A stretch of DNA of 64,000 bases from Sipunculus nudus (GCA_026874595.1 CM049317.1:71197618-71261617); one strand, 5' to 3'; positions 44,866-58,357 are shown, counted from the stretch's first letter. Program-made: numbers and translations. Notes: generated by a model from the letters alone, not told the origin.

Positions 44866-45913
44866 ATGGACCCTCGGCCTACCAAGCAAATACCACCAAC
44901 ACAGGTGGCGCCACTGGTACAAGAGATAAGATCCACTCCGCCCTGCCAAGTAGCTGCCCTACCCGAGCAGACACATACTGAGGCTACCCCATTGGTTAAT
45001 TCTGTAGCAGCACTATTGACAGCCATCAAGAAAGGTCACCTGCAGCCGCAATCAAGTGTATGTAGACAGCTGGAGTCCCCCTAGAAAAGTAGCTTAGCGG
45101 CGAACCAGAAACCATCATGATCGATCCTCAAAGAATCCGAGAGACGGCAGTTCAGGCCAACCGAGGCCAGTTTCACATGAGGATAGTGATAGTTCATGGC
45201 ACTCAAGGGATCATCAAGGAGCTGAGTGGTCCGCATTTTCCAACAAAATGCAGGTAGAGGTCGCAATCAAACTCTGTGCTTTTAATGTCGCAAGACTAGT
45301 CACTCCGCACGGGATTGTCGTACTAGGCAGCGGAGGGCTGCAGAAACAGTAGCTGGTATTGTGGGAACCGCTAGCGGTGCACAGTGCTCACCAGAAGGTC
45401 AGCAACAGCCTTTAAACTCGTAGAGGTCGAGGCAGGTGGCCATTGCTCGACCAAACCGACAGGCCAACAAGGAAAGGTTTAATCAGCGGTACATAGTGTT
45501 AGTGTAAGTAATGAAAGTCAGCCATGTGTTTCTGGTGAATGTAGCTGCAATGTTGTTTCAAGTAACTGTGTACCAGATAAGTGAGCGGATTCGGGTTTTT
45601 CCAGTATGCCTAGTCAAGAAACCGAAAACCAAAGAATTATTGGAAGTGACCATATAGTAGACAATTGCCAAATAAGTTCTGGTGTGATTCCAGATGTCAA
45701 GGAACAAATAGCTCCAGGAGGAGCTGTGTCAACAGATCAACAAGTGATAAGTAGTTATCATTCTGAGGAGCCCTGGTTCAGGAGGACAGTGACGTAATAC
45801 ACACCAGGAGGTGCATGGGACTAAGTCTAGTGCTACCGATTGTCATTAATGGTCGGGGGAGCGAAGCCATTTAACGGCAGTGCGGCTCAGGTAACAGTGG
45901 TGAGCCCGTTCCG

Positions 45914-46279
45914 GTGTCGGTGCAAGATGCAATGGCGGGGAAACCAGGCTTTGTGATAGAGCCATGGCTAAGTCGAAGGGGATTGTTGGCGGCATCTACA
46001 GTAACTTTGAGTAATGGGTATGTTAATGTGATTAACAGTCAGGAAAACGCTGTTATTCTCTGGAAGAATGAAGTCTTCGGAGCAGCATCTGAGATGTATG
46101 CTGTGCTTGAACCCAAGGGAGTCACTGAGGTGGCATCTGAGATGGGTGTCACAAGCTCGCCAAACAGCACTTCAGGAGAAGCATCTGAGATGGATGCTGT
46201 GCCTTTGCTCAAGGAAGTGACTGGAGCGTCATCCCAGATGGATGTCATGGATTCCCCCAAGCCATTGTGTCACTTGTAG
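45914..46279 (+). pseudogene. gypsy pol segment upstream of RT (copy B)
   Basis: Equivalent to 33318-33623 in copy A but open for 121 codons; SEM(D/Y)AV repeats present. Copy A has a frameshift at the end that copies B and C do not. Confidence 0.6.
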
Positions 46280-46721
46280 TGAAGCTATCTGTTGTCCAAG
46301 AAGACGTTGCAGTCCCGGTTGCGGGCGGCAATGGAGATATACCCATAGAGCCATCAGGTTGCGGTTTAGTGGAGTCGTGCTCTTGAGAAGCTGACACAGG
46401 TAGTGTCAGTTTACCGGTGTGTAACAGACCTGGAGGTGAACTACAGGATAGACTGTCTGAGGTTATGGCAGGAATGCCGCAACACCTAGTTACCTTGTTT
46501 GAAAACACAAGAAAAGAGGAACTGACAGAGTTTCAGTTGACGAGTCTTGGGGAGCTGCTGATGAGCTACCAAGATGTATTTGCATCTCATGATCTGGATG
46601 TGGGTGCATGAAGGGAATCCAGCATAGGTTTGACACTGGAAGTGCACCGCCTGTTCGGGAACGAATGAGAAGAACTCCGTTAGGTTTTGAGGGCTAGGAG
46701 AAAAAACATCTGGCTAAGCTT

Positions 46722-47162
46722 TTGACTGCAGGTGTTATTAGGCTATCAGTTTCGGAGTGGGCGTCTGCGCCGGTGTGTGTGCGAAAGAAAGATGGGTCTG
46801 TACGCTGGTGCGTTGATTATAGGTCCCTTAACGGTAGGACTGTCAAGGATGTGTACCCTCTGCCATTGATAGAGGATTGTCTGGATACCTTGGCGGGGGC
46901 CCAGTTCTTTAGCACCCTCGACTTAGCATCTGGTTATTACCAGATAGAATTAGATGAGGAATCGAGTAGGAAGACGGCTTTCATCACAAAGTATGGGTTG
47001 TACGAGCACACCAGAATGGGTATGGGACTCTGCAACGCGCCATCAACCTTCCAGCATGCAATCAATCTTGTTTTGACTGGAATGACATGGATGGAAGTCC
47101 TCGTCTACCTGGATGATGTAATAGTTCTGGGCAAGAGCTTGAGTCACATCTGGCAAGTCTAG
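46722..47162 (+). pseudogene. gypsy reverse transcriptase (copy B)
   Basis: The longest intact RT stretch of the three: 146 codons from TAGVIRLSVSEWASAPV through WCVDYRSLN, LDLASGYYQIELDEE and VYLDDVIVLG. It still lacks an open frame into the pre-RT segment (stops at 46611 and after FEG) and ends in TAG at 47160-47162 before the thumb. Confidence 0.9.
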
Positions 47163-47368
47163 CAAGGGTTTTTGACAGACTCCGACGGTACAATTTGAAG
47201 TTAAAGCCTACTAAGTGCTGCCTGTTTAGACAGGAAGTTGAATTCTTGGGTCGGAAGATTACTAGAGAGGGCGTAAACATAAGTCCTGCGAAAGAAGAAG
47301 TTTTGCAGAAATGGCCCCCACCTACCACAAGAAGGAGTTGGAAAGCTTAGGGTTCGCAAACTATCACC

Positions 47369-47919
47369 GTGCTCTTGCGAGGATATGCAGGTATATCGGA
47401 GCCATTATACCAGCTGACCGAGCAAAAGACCAATTTCAATTGGTTGCCAGAACAACAGGCATCATTTGAAGCTTTAAAACAGTCGTTGAGTTCTCCACCC
47501 TGCCTGGTTTTCCCTCAAAGGGAAGGCATGTTTATCCTTGACTGTGATGCGTCAGATGGAGCAATCGGGGCTGAGATATCGCAGATCCAGGAGGGCAAAG
47601 AAAGGACTATAACTTTTGCCAGTCATGTGCTGTTAGCGGCGCAGAGAAAGTATTGTACCACAAGGAAGGAGTTGTTAGCTGTCGTAAAGTTCTGTCGCCA
47701 TTTAGACACTACCTGCTCTGCAGGCAGTTTACGATAACTGCCCATAACAGCTTGGCATGGCTAACTCGGTTTAGGCACATTGAGGGCCAGCTATCGAGGT
47801 GCATAGAGGAGTTAGCCCAGTATGATTATCAGTTGGTGCATAGGCAGGGCACCAGGCACGGCAATGCCGATGGTCTGTCCAAAATTCCAGACAGGCTGGA
47901 AGCGTGTGATTGCTACTGA
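47369..47919 (+). pseudogene. gypsy RT connection and RNase H (copy B, frameshifted)
   Basis: Same content as copy A's RNase H. A 2-base loss near 47373 and a 1-base loss near 47700 (CGCCATTTAG vs CGCCATTTTAG in copy A) break the frame; the second half continues at 47653-47919. Confidence 0.85.
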
Positions 47920-47940
47920 GCTGGCATTTATGTCCAGGAT

Positions 47941-48651
47941 TTGCCGTGTAGAGGTTGTGCCTATTGTGAGAGAGCTCACAAACAATGGAACCGGTTGTCA
48001 GAAGAGGTGGACGATGTAGTTCCATTGCTGGTTAAATCACGTTCCCTTAGAACTGAGCCTTGTGGACCGTCATCGGCGCTTGGCAGAATCGAGTCAGAAC
48101 ACTTTTTGGTCAAGAACGCCAAAGTTCTATCTGTGGATGAGAGTTGCACATCCAACTTTTCAGAGGAGTCCAATGTAGTAAACAGCACCGAGAACGACGG
48201 TATAGGAGATGAAGCGGAAGATTTGTTTTTGACGGGACTGTTTGAGGATCATACTGGTAGTGAGAGCCAGAAGGATGAGGTGGTTACCGATGAACCAGGA
48301 ACACTACCACAGTCTCCGGATCCTGCGAGTATGGGAGAGAGTTGGATCCAAAGCAACTGGGCACAGACCTACTCAGCAGAGGATCTTAGGAGAGCACAGC
48401 AGGATGACAGCGACATCGGTCCTGCCATGACATTTGGATATCCATTGGAGGTCCATACAGACCAAGGGAAGAAATTTCAATCCAATCTATTTGCAGCGTT
48501 CTGTAGGTCAATGGGAATAGCGCGGACCAGGACAACACCCTATCAACCCTCGTCCAATGGTCAAGTGGAGGTGCAGAATAGGACATTGCTGCAACTGATA
48601 AGGTGTTCTATTGAAGGCAACACTAAAAGGTGTGACGAGGATCGCCTTTAA
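47941..48651 (+). pseudogene. pol spacer fused to integrase remnant (copy B)
   Basis: A ~560-base deletion joins the acidic spacer directly to the second half of the integrase core: GPAM is followed by TFGYPLEVHTDQGKKF. The deletion keeps the reading frame, giving 236 codons, but removes the zinc-binding domain and the first catalytic Asp. Identical arrangement in copy C. Confidence 0.85.
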
Positions 48652-48656
48652 TCAAA

Positions 48657-49016
48657 ATGGCGATGCATGCCACTGTGATTCGAACCACTGGTTTCACGCC
48701 AAATGAGGTCATGTTGGGGCGTGATGTAATAAAGCCAGTCGACCTTGTCATGGGAAGCCTTCCAGCACCATTGAAGGTGCAGGATCATGAGCAGTGGGTG
48801 CAGGATCCGATCGAAAGGCAGGCGGCAATATACAGGGTTGTCCGAGATACTTTGAAGCTAAGTCTGGTAACGCATGAATGCAACTATAACTTGAGGTTTT
48901 ACAAAACCCATTTTGCCCCTGGGGATGTGGTATATGTGCGGGAGAGGACTAGTAAAATGGGATTTAGCCCAAAATTGCAGCCTGTGTGGAAGGGTCCCTT
49001 CTTGGTGAAAAAGTAA
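48657..49016 (+). pseudogene. gypsy integrase C-terminal domain (copy B)
   Basis: Equivalent to 36617-36976, with intact VWKGPFLV (GPY/F-type motif). Confidence 0.8.
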
Positions 49017-49145
49017 AAAAAAAAACTGTTTACCTTATCAGGACGCGTCAGAGCAATAAAGACAAGTATTGGCACTTTAACAATCTTAAGCTCTGCACCG
49101 ATAGCTCGTAACCTTTATGGTTTCGTCGGGCGAGACATAAACTGT

Positions 49146-49424
49146 ATGACACCCAATAGCGAAGTTGAGGATGAAGGCAGTGGGGCTGGTGATCCGATAT
49201 CGGTAACTTCTCACGAGCCAGTGCAAATACAACGGCTAAATGGGGATAATCAACAGGGAGAACAGGGGTTAGAGGACATTTCCAATCCAGAATCCGGAGT
49301 TCCTGCAAGGACCTCGTCCCAGGATAGAGTAAGGTCTCCTTCAGGGGATATGCCTGCACAACAGCCAAGGAGATCTGTCAGGAACAGGCGGAGACCAATA
49401 TATTTGCATGATTATGTGATCTAG
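49146..49424 (+). pseudogene. gypsy pol C-terminal tail (copy B)
   Basis: Equivalent to 37088-37384; ends RRPIYLHDYVI. Confidence 0.7.
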
Positions 49425-49808
49425 TGGTGAAGGGGAGAATGACTAGGGTTAAGATTCTTCCGTACTAACGTAGTTAAGGTATGGGAATAAGTGTTTTAGG
49501 TCGACATGGTGCGAATCACCAGCAGTAATACCAACAGTCTCTATGGGCATTTATAAGAAGTGCTATTTAGAAAAGTATTGAAGTACTTACAAAAAAAAAA
49601 AGAAAAAATATAAAAAAAGAAATAAGAGAAAAAAAAGATTTGGTGTCGTCGTTTATATTTGTGTTTCCAGTGTAGGATATTCACTGGACGTGCTAAATCC
49701 CCTTTTAAGTAATAGAGGTCGGCTCTGCTGAGCAGTGAGGCTTCTGCTACAGTTATACTTTATTTTTAAGTTTTGGAGACAGGGTCTCCTTTTAGAAAAC
49801 AGGGGGAG

Positions 49809-50079
49809 TGTTGGAGATTTGCATATACTATGTGTAAGATGTCTGGGACAACTTGTTACCCCTGGTTGCCATGGAGACCGTGTTCCTTGGAGATGGACCT
49901 GAGAGCGAGGCGAGAGAGAGAGAGAGGGGAACGCAAGAAGATCCACAAGTTCCCCGTGCAAGATTGCGTGTCATCAGGTCCCGTGTGGTGTCAAGAACGA
50001 GAAGCAAGTCAGCAGCTAGGTATCAGACGATAAGTTACATGCTATTCTATAGTTAGACAGAGATTAAAACCTACATTAA
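49809..50079 (+). repeat. 3' LTR of gypsy copy B
   Basis: Full-length LTR preceded by the same AGGGGGAG tract. It keeps the GGAGACCGTGTTCC stretch lost from copy A's 3' LTR. Followed by (TA)n with GT interruptions. Confidence 0.9.
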
Positions 50080-50128
50080 TATATATATAGACACACATCT
50101 TTATTATATATATGTGTGTGTATATATA

Positions 50129-50209
<81 letters not shown>

Positions 50210-53200
50210 CAGTGAGAGAGGATTAACCATAACACAACCTTTTGTCACTTTTAATGAGTAAACTTATTGGTTTACATTCAGTTATATTGTTACGGTTCTA
50301 TTTTACACGGCAAATCTGACTGGCCGAACCATAACACAAAACCTCAGACACATATTCCCAGATAAACGCAACACGGGTTTTTGTACAAAAATTTCAAGGA
50401 CACATTGCAAAGAACGCCACACGGGAAGTACTTTGGGAAGCAAGCTAGTCAGGTTACACCGACACATTAATTTTCCCTCTTTCTTATGTTTAATATATCC
50501 GCTCTTGCCCATATACAGACCGAGATTCTTGTCATTTCTATGTCACTTTGTGGCGGGGGCATAAAGTCCTTCCGTCCTTCCGTCATTCCGAAATCAAACA
50601 GTTTTACTGACTTTTTTTACCTACTTTTGACCGTTTTACGGCTCCTAAACTTAGAACATTTCATGAAAAATAGAAATTTTAATGACAAGTACACATGTAC
50701 GGATTTTTTTTCGCAGTGCCTGCAGATATTGGCCTGATTTTTAGTGTGTTGGCAGATAATGGCCATTTACAGATCGACTTCGCGTTTCGTCCCGGTTGAC
50801 CTACTTTTGACCTTTTGACGGCTCCTGAACATAGAAAATTTCATTAAAAATAGAAATTTTCATGACAAATATACATGTAAAGCCTTTTTTTAGCCCTCAG
50901 CTCATAGGCTGATGGGCTATTGTCGTCACCCAAGCTGTCCATCTGTCCGTCCCGCGTCCGTTCAGCGTCCGTCCGTCCCATTTTACCTTGTGAGCGGGAT
51001 ATCTCTAAAAGGATTCACCGTTGGAATTTTATTTCATCAGTGAAGATGTATATCGATAAAATCTCGGTCAAGTTCGAAGACGGGTGACCTTGACCGAGAT
51101 TTTCTACATTTTAGAGCTGATTATAGGAAAACACTCAGAAGCCTATATCTCAGGAACCATTGTGTGGATTTCACAAAACTTACTATGATCATTGGGACTG
51201 ATGGTCTGTACGTGCTGCACAATTTTGGTGGCGCCACCTGTAATTTCTGAATTTTTAATCAATATTTATCGGATTTTTCAATTTTGGCCTTTTGTGCAGG
51301 ATATCTTCAACGGTATTCAACACAGGAACTTCATTTCTTCAGTGCTATTGCATGATATTTACAAAAGCTTGGTCAAGTTCAAAGATGGGTGATCTTGACC
51401 TACTTTTCAAGGTCATAGAGCTTAGTATAGAAAAAAACTTAGGAGCTTATTTCTCAGGAAGCATTTGGTGGACTGTTATGAAACATGGTACATACCACTC
51501 TAATTTAAATTTATAATTGATTTTCAGCTTTTGCTAATATTCTAGTTTTGCCATGCAATGCTTACAGATACTGGCCTAATGTTTGGTCTGTGGGCGCATA
51601 ATTACCACTTACAGATCGAGTACGCGTTCCGTCCCAGTTGACATATTTTTGACCATGTGACAGATCCTGAACATAGAAAATTTTATGAAAGGCAGAATTT
51701 TTTAATGAAAAATGCCCATGTATGGACTTTTTTTCGCGATGCCTGCAGATACTGGCCTAATTTTTGATGTGCTGCTTGAGAATGACCCGTTACAGATCGG
51801 GTTTGCATCTTGCCCTTGTTGACCAACTTTTGACCATACGACGCCTCCTAAAATTAAAATTTTTAACAAAATTTAACAAATATTTCTAATTTGCCCAGGC
51901 GGGGGCATTCGTGTCGTTCCAACACATCTAGTTACCTCAAAGGCCACATATCTTTACTGCAAGATATTCAATTTTGTCAAGCAGAATGAACCTAATGTTT
52001 CCGGAAAATAAAAATTATGTCATGGTAATCTATGATATTTGTGCAGGAGATCTGCCATGATAAATTTGAACAATATTAAACAGATTTACACCAACTGCTT
52101 GCAATCGTTATCATTCTTTGACCTGTGAATGGAACAAATGACATTCGAAAGGCCTTAAGGGGTCCATTCGGATATCTGGAGTATATCAAATGAAGATTAT
52201 CCATGGTACCTTCAGTAAAAATAAGCTAAAAATCGCTGAAACCACGGTAAACAGAATGTTTTATAACCACGTTAATAAAAAAATGGCAGCCTGTCGTCAT
52301 CCTATCACGTCCAGGATGGCCATCTAGCTGATGAACCGGAGATTAGCCAATGGCCAAAGATTGCACTGCTTTGTATAAATGTTCTAACCACCATAAGCCC
52401 TTGACGTTCCAGCTTCGGCATATGTATTTAAATTGCATGTACAATCGATCACCGTATGCTATATTGATTATCTGTATGTCAGCATGGACATATGGACCAT
52501 GTTTACAACAGATGTGTGGATAAACAAGCTCATGCATCTGTCACAATGGCGTTGTAAGAACATTATTTAGTAGGAAGCTTCTGCAGTCCATTGAGATGTA
52601 TGGAGCGTAACCATGAAATTAAATAATTTCTACGATTAAGGCAGGTAAATTCCTTGTCATACTAATAACATGCCTTTTTTGTATTGTTAAATTTATCCTC
52701 TTGAAACAGGGAGCCACCTACAGACCATGGATATATCAATAAAATATATAAAAAGTATCAACAGACTGAAACGTTTTTTCGACATGAGGTGTCCAATGTA
52801 GAAAGAGATCAACATCGCATTCACTAAGTAGACAGCCTAATTAAGTCAACTTGATATGGCCTTGCATCAATTAAAAATTTAAAGACCTTAACTTTCATCT
52901 ATGGGGATTCTCAACTACGGCGGTCGAGCGCCTTCTTTTCCTTCTATATTTTTTTTTCAGAATATCTCCTCCAATCAGAGAATTGTCTTTAACACAAAAC
53001 GCATATAGACTATTTAATGTGGTAGTAGTGAGGCAGCTTAAGGCAGTTATTTATGACCAACCCACCGATATTTAACATGTGCCACATATACAGCACGGTG
53101 GCTCGTGTCTTAAGCGTTTGCGTATTTGGGTAAATTGCTAAATACAATGAAATAAAAAAAAATCGATTTACTGAACTTGTTCTTTGGATGTGTGACAAAT

Positions 53201-53720
53201 AATCATTTTATAATCTCACAATGGATTATCCTTCTTGATCAAACATTATGGTATAAATAATAAATAACCGGACTTTAAATGAAATAAAAAAAGGAAAATG
53301 AGGAATGTGTTGAATTTATTTAATTAAAAAAATAAAAAGGAGTAGCTCTGTCTTTCTTAAACACCGCTGCGAGTCTCATAAAATGATGAACTATAAGAAC
53401 GTATGTACAAACATACCCGTCTATAGAATGTGAACTGTGTCACACTAAGCTTTTCATTTTATTGTCGATTATTAAAACCCTTTGGACAAGTGGGATGTGT
53501 AATTATGTGCAGGTGTTCTCGCTTAAATTTGTTTCATTTTGTGTGTAGTGCACGCTTTTATCAAACAATATCGCGTGTACCTGTATAAAAAAGATGATCT
53601 AGGTATTTAATTGCTAATTGCCCTTTCTGATATGAACTGCTTGCGTTTGTCCCCCGTTTGGCGTGTTCCTCATGACAGGTCGCTCTCTCTTTCTCTCTCT
53701 CTGTCCTTTTCTCTCTACCT

Positions 53721-53782
<62 letters not shown>

Positions 53783-54145
53783 GTGTTTCTGGCCTAACCC
53801 ACTAACATCGTATACACACATAAATAAATAATAAACGAATGGGAAGCATAGGGAGAGTTTTTAAAATCTTTGAAATAATGTGCTTTGAAGCAGAAATTTT
53901 AAGGTTGAATAATTAAAATAGTGATACATCATTTAAAATAAATAAATATCTAAGAATTTACCCAGGATATTACCATCAACCTAAAATCATCCAGTCCCCA
54001 TCTTTCCTTTTTAAAAGAGTTACATGCATGCCTAGTGCTAGATTATACTCTACTCATGGATTTTGGATTTCAACAAAATAATAAAGGCTATATATATGAT
54101 ATGTTTATTTATCTCTTGATTTAAACAAAAGAAAGGTCAGCTTCT
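50080..54145. other. unit 2 flank, repeat-rich part
   Basis: (TA)n at 50092-50207, then the same succession of repeats as 38084-41958. Hairpin of the minus-oriented repeat at 50892-50918, GGTGGCGCCACC at 51227, (CT)n at 53725-53780. Confidence 0.6.
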
Positions 54146-54221
54146 CTAGTTGATGTAATACCATATGCTGTACAAGAGCTTCCAGGTCTTCTCAGAAGTC
54201 TTCTTCCAGACTCTGATACCC
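54146..54221 (-). pseudogene. terminal exon of unknown host gene (unit 2 copy)
   Basis: Counterpart of 41959-42034 with the same acceptor and TAG. No disabling change seen in the exon. Confidence 0.5.
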
Positions 54222-56239
54222 CTGAATCTCAAAATGGTTGTTAGTCTTGCAAATTGAAAATAATCCAAACTCTCCGATGTGACGGATATATGCTCTTTGC
54301 ACAGAGCATTATCTATAAACCACATATATCTAATCGGAAATATCAGGGGCGTAGATGTCCCCCCCCCCCCCCAAATTTTAGATTGTACACAACATCCCCC
54401 AGGTTTCTATGGGGAAAATAGCAAAACTATAGTAATTATGCAATACGTGCTAGTTAATAGTAATAATAATGATAACGTACGTTGTGAGGTATTAGAAATA
54501 CCAACCGTCTCGCTTCGTCAAATATTCAAGGATCGTTGATTTGTTAATTTGTTTCATCACAGGTTTCTGTATATTTTGCATCTGCAATGGAGATACGCTC
54601 AAAATATTTAATTACAGATGTTAACAATTTCATGTGTCGCCTAACCGACCCCTTTCAAAGCACGGGATGGGAGATATATATCAACATGTAAATCACCGGA
54701 CTCCCCCTGGTGCCTCAATGTTTAGGACAAAGTGCGTTCATAATGTACAAACAACATTTCAGAAAATATACTCACTGACACTTCCCCCGCTTACCATGTC
54801 CTCAACCCCTACTACGCGCTTTCCTAATAGACCGGTTTACTAATGTAGTCATATTCGTGCACCTTTCGTCCCTCGAAACTTGCCAACGAGTTACTTAGTT
54901 AACCTGTATCTAACAGCCAAATTACAATGTCAATATATGGATTTCAGTTGCATGAAATAAGTTACTACGTTGGGCAAGCTTTCGAGTTGTCATGAAGGCT
55001 TGTGCTAAAAGGTCGGGTAAGTTTCGGGTCTGTTGCGCGTACATGTATGAAATAAGTAGCTTAAAATCTCTATGGTGCATTCAACAACAACAAACATGAA
55101 TTAATGTTAAAAGCATATAGCATGCGCCTGAGAGATGACGCACAAGGAGAAACTGCTGGGGAACGGGGATGCTGCCAGGACTTCGGCATATTTCAAAGCG
55201 CAAATGATAAAAATCTATCTATACAGTTTACTTCCGACAACCAATTGGGTTTTATTTCATTATTTACTATGCCTGATACATTCATTTTAATCAAGCTTTC
55301 TAAACGGAGTTTGCTTAGAATTTCATTTTCCGTATATGTGCAGGTTGATAAGGAATACAATTTTGATCATTTAAATTTTACCCCGTTTATTATTTAATAT
55401 CGTTTTTGATATTATGATTTTTTTTCGAGTGATTTATCATTTATCTATTTATTGATTTATTCATTTAGTTGTGGATTCATTTGTTTTTTGTTCATTAACA
55501 TTATCACTTCTTCTAGACTTAAATACATAAAGAAATACTTAATAATAGTTCTATTCCAAATCATGTAGAAGAGTATACTGTCATGATCAAGAAGATATCT
55601 GGATACGTGAACTTATGATCATCGTTTCTCATGGTTATAATTTAAAAAAGAATCAAAATACAAAATATGACTGTCATGAATCATGTCCAGGACAATATGT
55701 TCAATGCTGAAAGTAGAGCGATAGACTGACAGTTATAAAATGCACGAGGTAATCCACGAAGCTTGTTGTGGTATTAGTGATTTTCTCTCATCCCCTTTGG
55801 CATATAATTTTTCCTGTTTTCGAGTTATATATCTTCTTCATTCTTCAATGCACACTTTTGATTTTTTTATGACTATATATTATACAATGCACACAAACAC
55901 CAACACACACACACATATATATAGAAGCGTCAGATTTCGGCTGCCCCACGAGCGTAGATCGATGAGACATTCCTTATTTAAAGAGAACAAGAATTGATAT
56001 AGTGTTACTTTTTACATTTATTTACAGAATTATGTATAAGAAACTGATACATACATTACGCAAAAGTCTCAAATCAAGGGCGTATCTAGAGGGTGCCGCA
56101 GGGGCCATGCCATCCAATTGGCATGTAATATTGAGGACATATTAGACAGTAATATCGTCTACGAAAATAAAATCATGAAAGTAGACTTTTCTCTTGTTTT
56201 CAGTCTTAAAATGGTATAAGGATAATAAAATAGGCTGCT

Positions 56240-56279
<40 letters not shown>

Positions 56280-56423
56280 ATCCTTGGCCAACAATCCGGA
56301 TATACTGTAGCCCCCCTCCTCCAGCCCTGCTTGATCCCCCCCCCCCCCTCGGCACCCTTCTTCCGGAAATCCTGGCTACTCCCCTGCAGATATAAAAAAA
56401 ATTATTTAAAAGTTAACACTTAC
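54222..56423. other. intron of unknown host gene (unit 2)
   Basis: Same as 42035-44346 except a 10-base insertion near 54510 (TCTCGCTTCG before TCAAATATTC) and lack of the hammerhead insert: 56242-56273 is a plain TA run. Confidence 0.45.
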
Positions 56424-56565
56424 TTGCTATTATGCGGGACTGTATTGTTCCTGTCTTTCCTTTGGATATGGTGCGTCTGAACAGCGATGTTGTCATAGAT
56501 CTCAACGTGGTCACTGATAAGCTTTAGGTCAATTTCTATACCAGCGAATATCTTCAAGAACCCGG
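56424..56565 (-). pseudogene. penultimate exon of unknown host gene (unit 2 copy)
   Basis: Counterpart of 44347-44488, splice sites retained. Confidence 0.55.
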
Positions 56566-57273
56566 CTGGAAGCAGGTTAATTTAGAGTCAGGACATGTAC
56601 ATGCATATAGGCGGATACATGTATTATCTTTGAAATAAATAAAGTGGACCCATAACAAATAGATAATAAACCGATAATAAAGAGGTTCCGAAAAAGAGAG
56701 GTCACAGACTTCCAAATAAGGGATGTAAGTGATGTAAGTGATGACAAGATTTCCAGTAGCCTTAATCATTTTTATTTACTCTGCAGTAAAACGAGGGTAG
56801 ATTCTTTTTTTTTTCTATCAAGGACTCAAGGAAGTGGAATTCACACATATAAATCACACAAATAATGTTATAAAAAGAAGTCACCTGCCGCTAAATTAAA
56901 TAAGAGTTAACTGAACCAACCTTTCCCCATGACAGCGACCCGCATGGACCCTCGGCCTACCAAGCAGATACCACCAACACAGGTGGCGCCACTGGTACAA
57001 GAGATAAGATCCACTCCGCCCTGCCAAGTAGCTGCCCTACCCGAGCAGACACATACTGAGGCTACCCCATTGGTTAATTCTGTAGCAGCACTATTGACAG
57101 CCATCAAGAAAGGTCACCTGCAGCCGCAATCAAGTGTATGTAGACAGCTAGAGTCCCCCTAGAAAAGTAGCTGAGCGGCGAACCAGAAACCATCATGATC
57201 GATCCTCAAAGAATCCGAGAGACGGCAGTTCAGGCCAACCGGGGCCAGTCTCACATGAGGACAGTGATAGTTC

Positions 57274-57501
57274 ATGGCACTCAAGGGATCATCAAGGAGC
57301 GAAGTGGTCCGCATTTTCCAACAAAATGCAGGTAGAGGTCGCAATCAAACTCTGTGCTTTAAATATCGCAAGACTGGTCACTCCGCACGGGATTGTCGTA
57401 CTAGGCAGCGGAGGGCTGCAGAAACAGTAGCTGGTATTGTGGGAACCGATAGCGGTGCACAGTGCTCACCAGAAGGTCAGCAACAGCCTTTAAACTCGTA
57501 G
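57274..57501 (+). pseudogene. gypsy zinc knuckle with lost Cys (copy C)
   Basis: Open frame containing the CX2CX4HX4C site with Cys to Tyr at the second ligand, so zinc binding should be lost. Confidence 0.8.
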
Positions 57502-57991
57502 AGGTCGAGGCAGGTGGCCATTGCTCGACCAAACCGACAGGCCAACAGGGAAAGGTTTAATCAGCGGTACATAGTGTTAGTGTAAGTAATGAAAGTCAGC
57601 CATGTGTTTCTGGTGAATGTAGCTGCAATGTTGTTTCAAGTAACTGTGTACCAGATAAGTGAGCGGATTCGGGTTTTTCCAGTATGCCTAGTCAAGAAAC
57701 CGAAAACCAAAGAATTATTGGAAGTGACCATATAGTAGACAATTGCCAAATAAGTTCTGGTGTGATTCCAGATGTCAAGGAACAAATAGCTCCAGGAGGA
57801 GCTGTGTCAACAGATCAACAAGTGATAAGTAGTTATCATTCTGAGGAGCCCTGGTTCAGGAGGACAGTGACGTAATACACACCAGGAGGTGCATGGGACT
57901 AAGTCTAGTGCTACCGATTGTCATTAATGGTCGGGGGAGCGAAGCCATTTAACGGCAGTGCGGCTCAGGTAACAGTGGTGAGCCCGTTCCG

Positions 57992-58357
57992 GTGTCGGTG
58001 CAAGATGCAATGGCGGGGAAACCAGGCTTTGTGATAGAGCCATGGCTAAGTCGAAGGGGATTGTTGGCGGCATATACAGTAACTTTGAGTAATGGGTATG
58101 TTAATGTGATTAACAGTCAGGAAAACGCTGTTATTCTCAGGAAGAATGAAGTCTTCGGAGCAGCATCTGAGATGTATGCTGTGCTTGAACCCAAGGGAGT
58201 CACTGAGGTGGCATCTGAGATGGGTGTCACAAGCTCGCCAAACAGCACTTCAGGAGAAGCATCTGAGATGGATGCTGTGCCTTTGCTCAAGGAAGTGACT
58301 GGAGCGTCATCCCAGATGGATGTCATGGATTCCCCCAAGCCATTGTGTCACCTGTAG
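57992..58357 (+). pseudogene. gypsy pol segment upstream of RT (copy C)
   Basis: Equivalent to 45914-46279 with a few substitutions. Confidence 0.6.

Larger units (their letters stand above)
44866..50079 (+). mobile_element. 5'-truncated gypsy element, copy B
   Basis: Lacks the 5' LTR, leader and gag N-terminus because it begins at the array junction. The zinc knuckle is broken by TAA (about 45282, Lys codon in copy A). Carries pol fragments and a complete 3' LTR. It cannot be an independent insertion, since its left end coincides with the array unit boundary. Confidence 0.95.
44866..56943 (+). repeat. tandem array unit 2 (12,078 bp)
   Basis: Same content and order as unit 1, very similar throughout. 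Differences: ~560-bp deletion in integrase, ~76 bp present at about 50978-51053 but absent in unit 1, no hammerhead insert at 56242-56273, and many small microsatellite changes. Confidence 0.95.

Noticed and set aside
47771-48025. Minus-strand frames across gypsy pol
   Set aside because: Shadows of the pol coding sequence.
53561-53821. Ser-Leu or Arg-Glu rich frames (also 41425 and 53611)
   Set aside because: They come from (CT)n/(GA)n runs.
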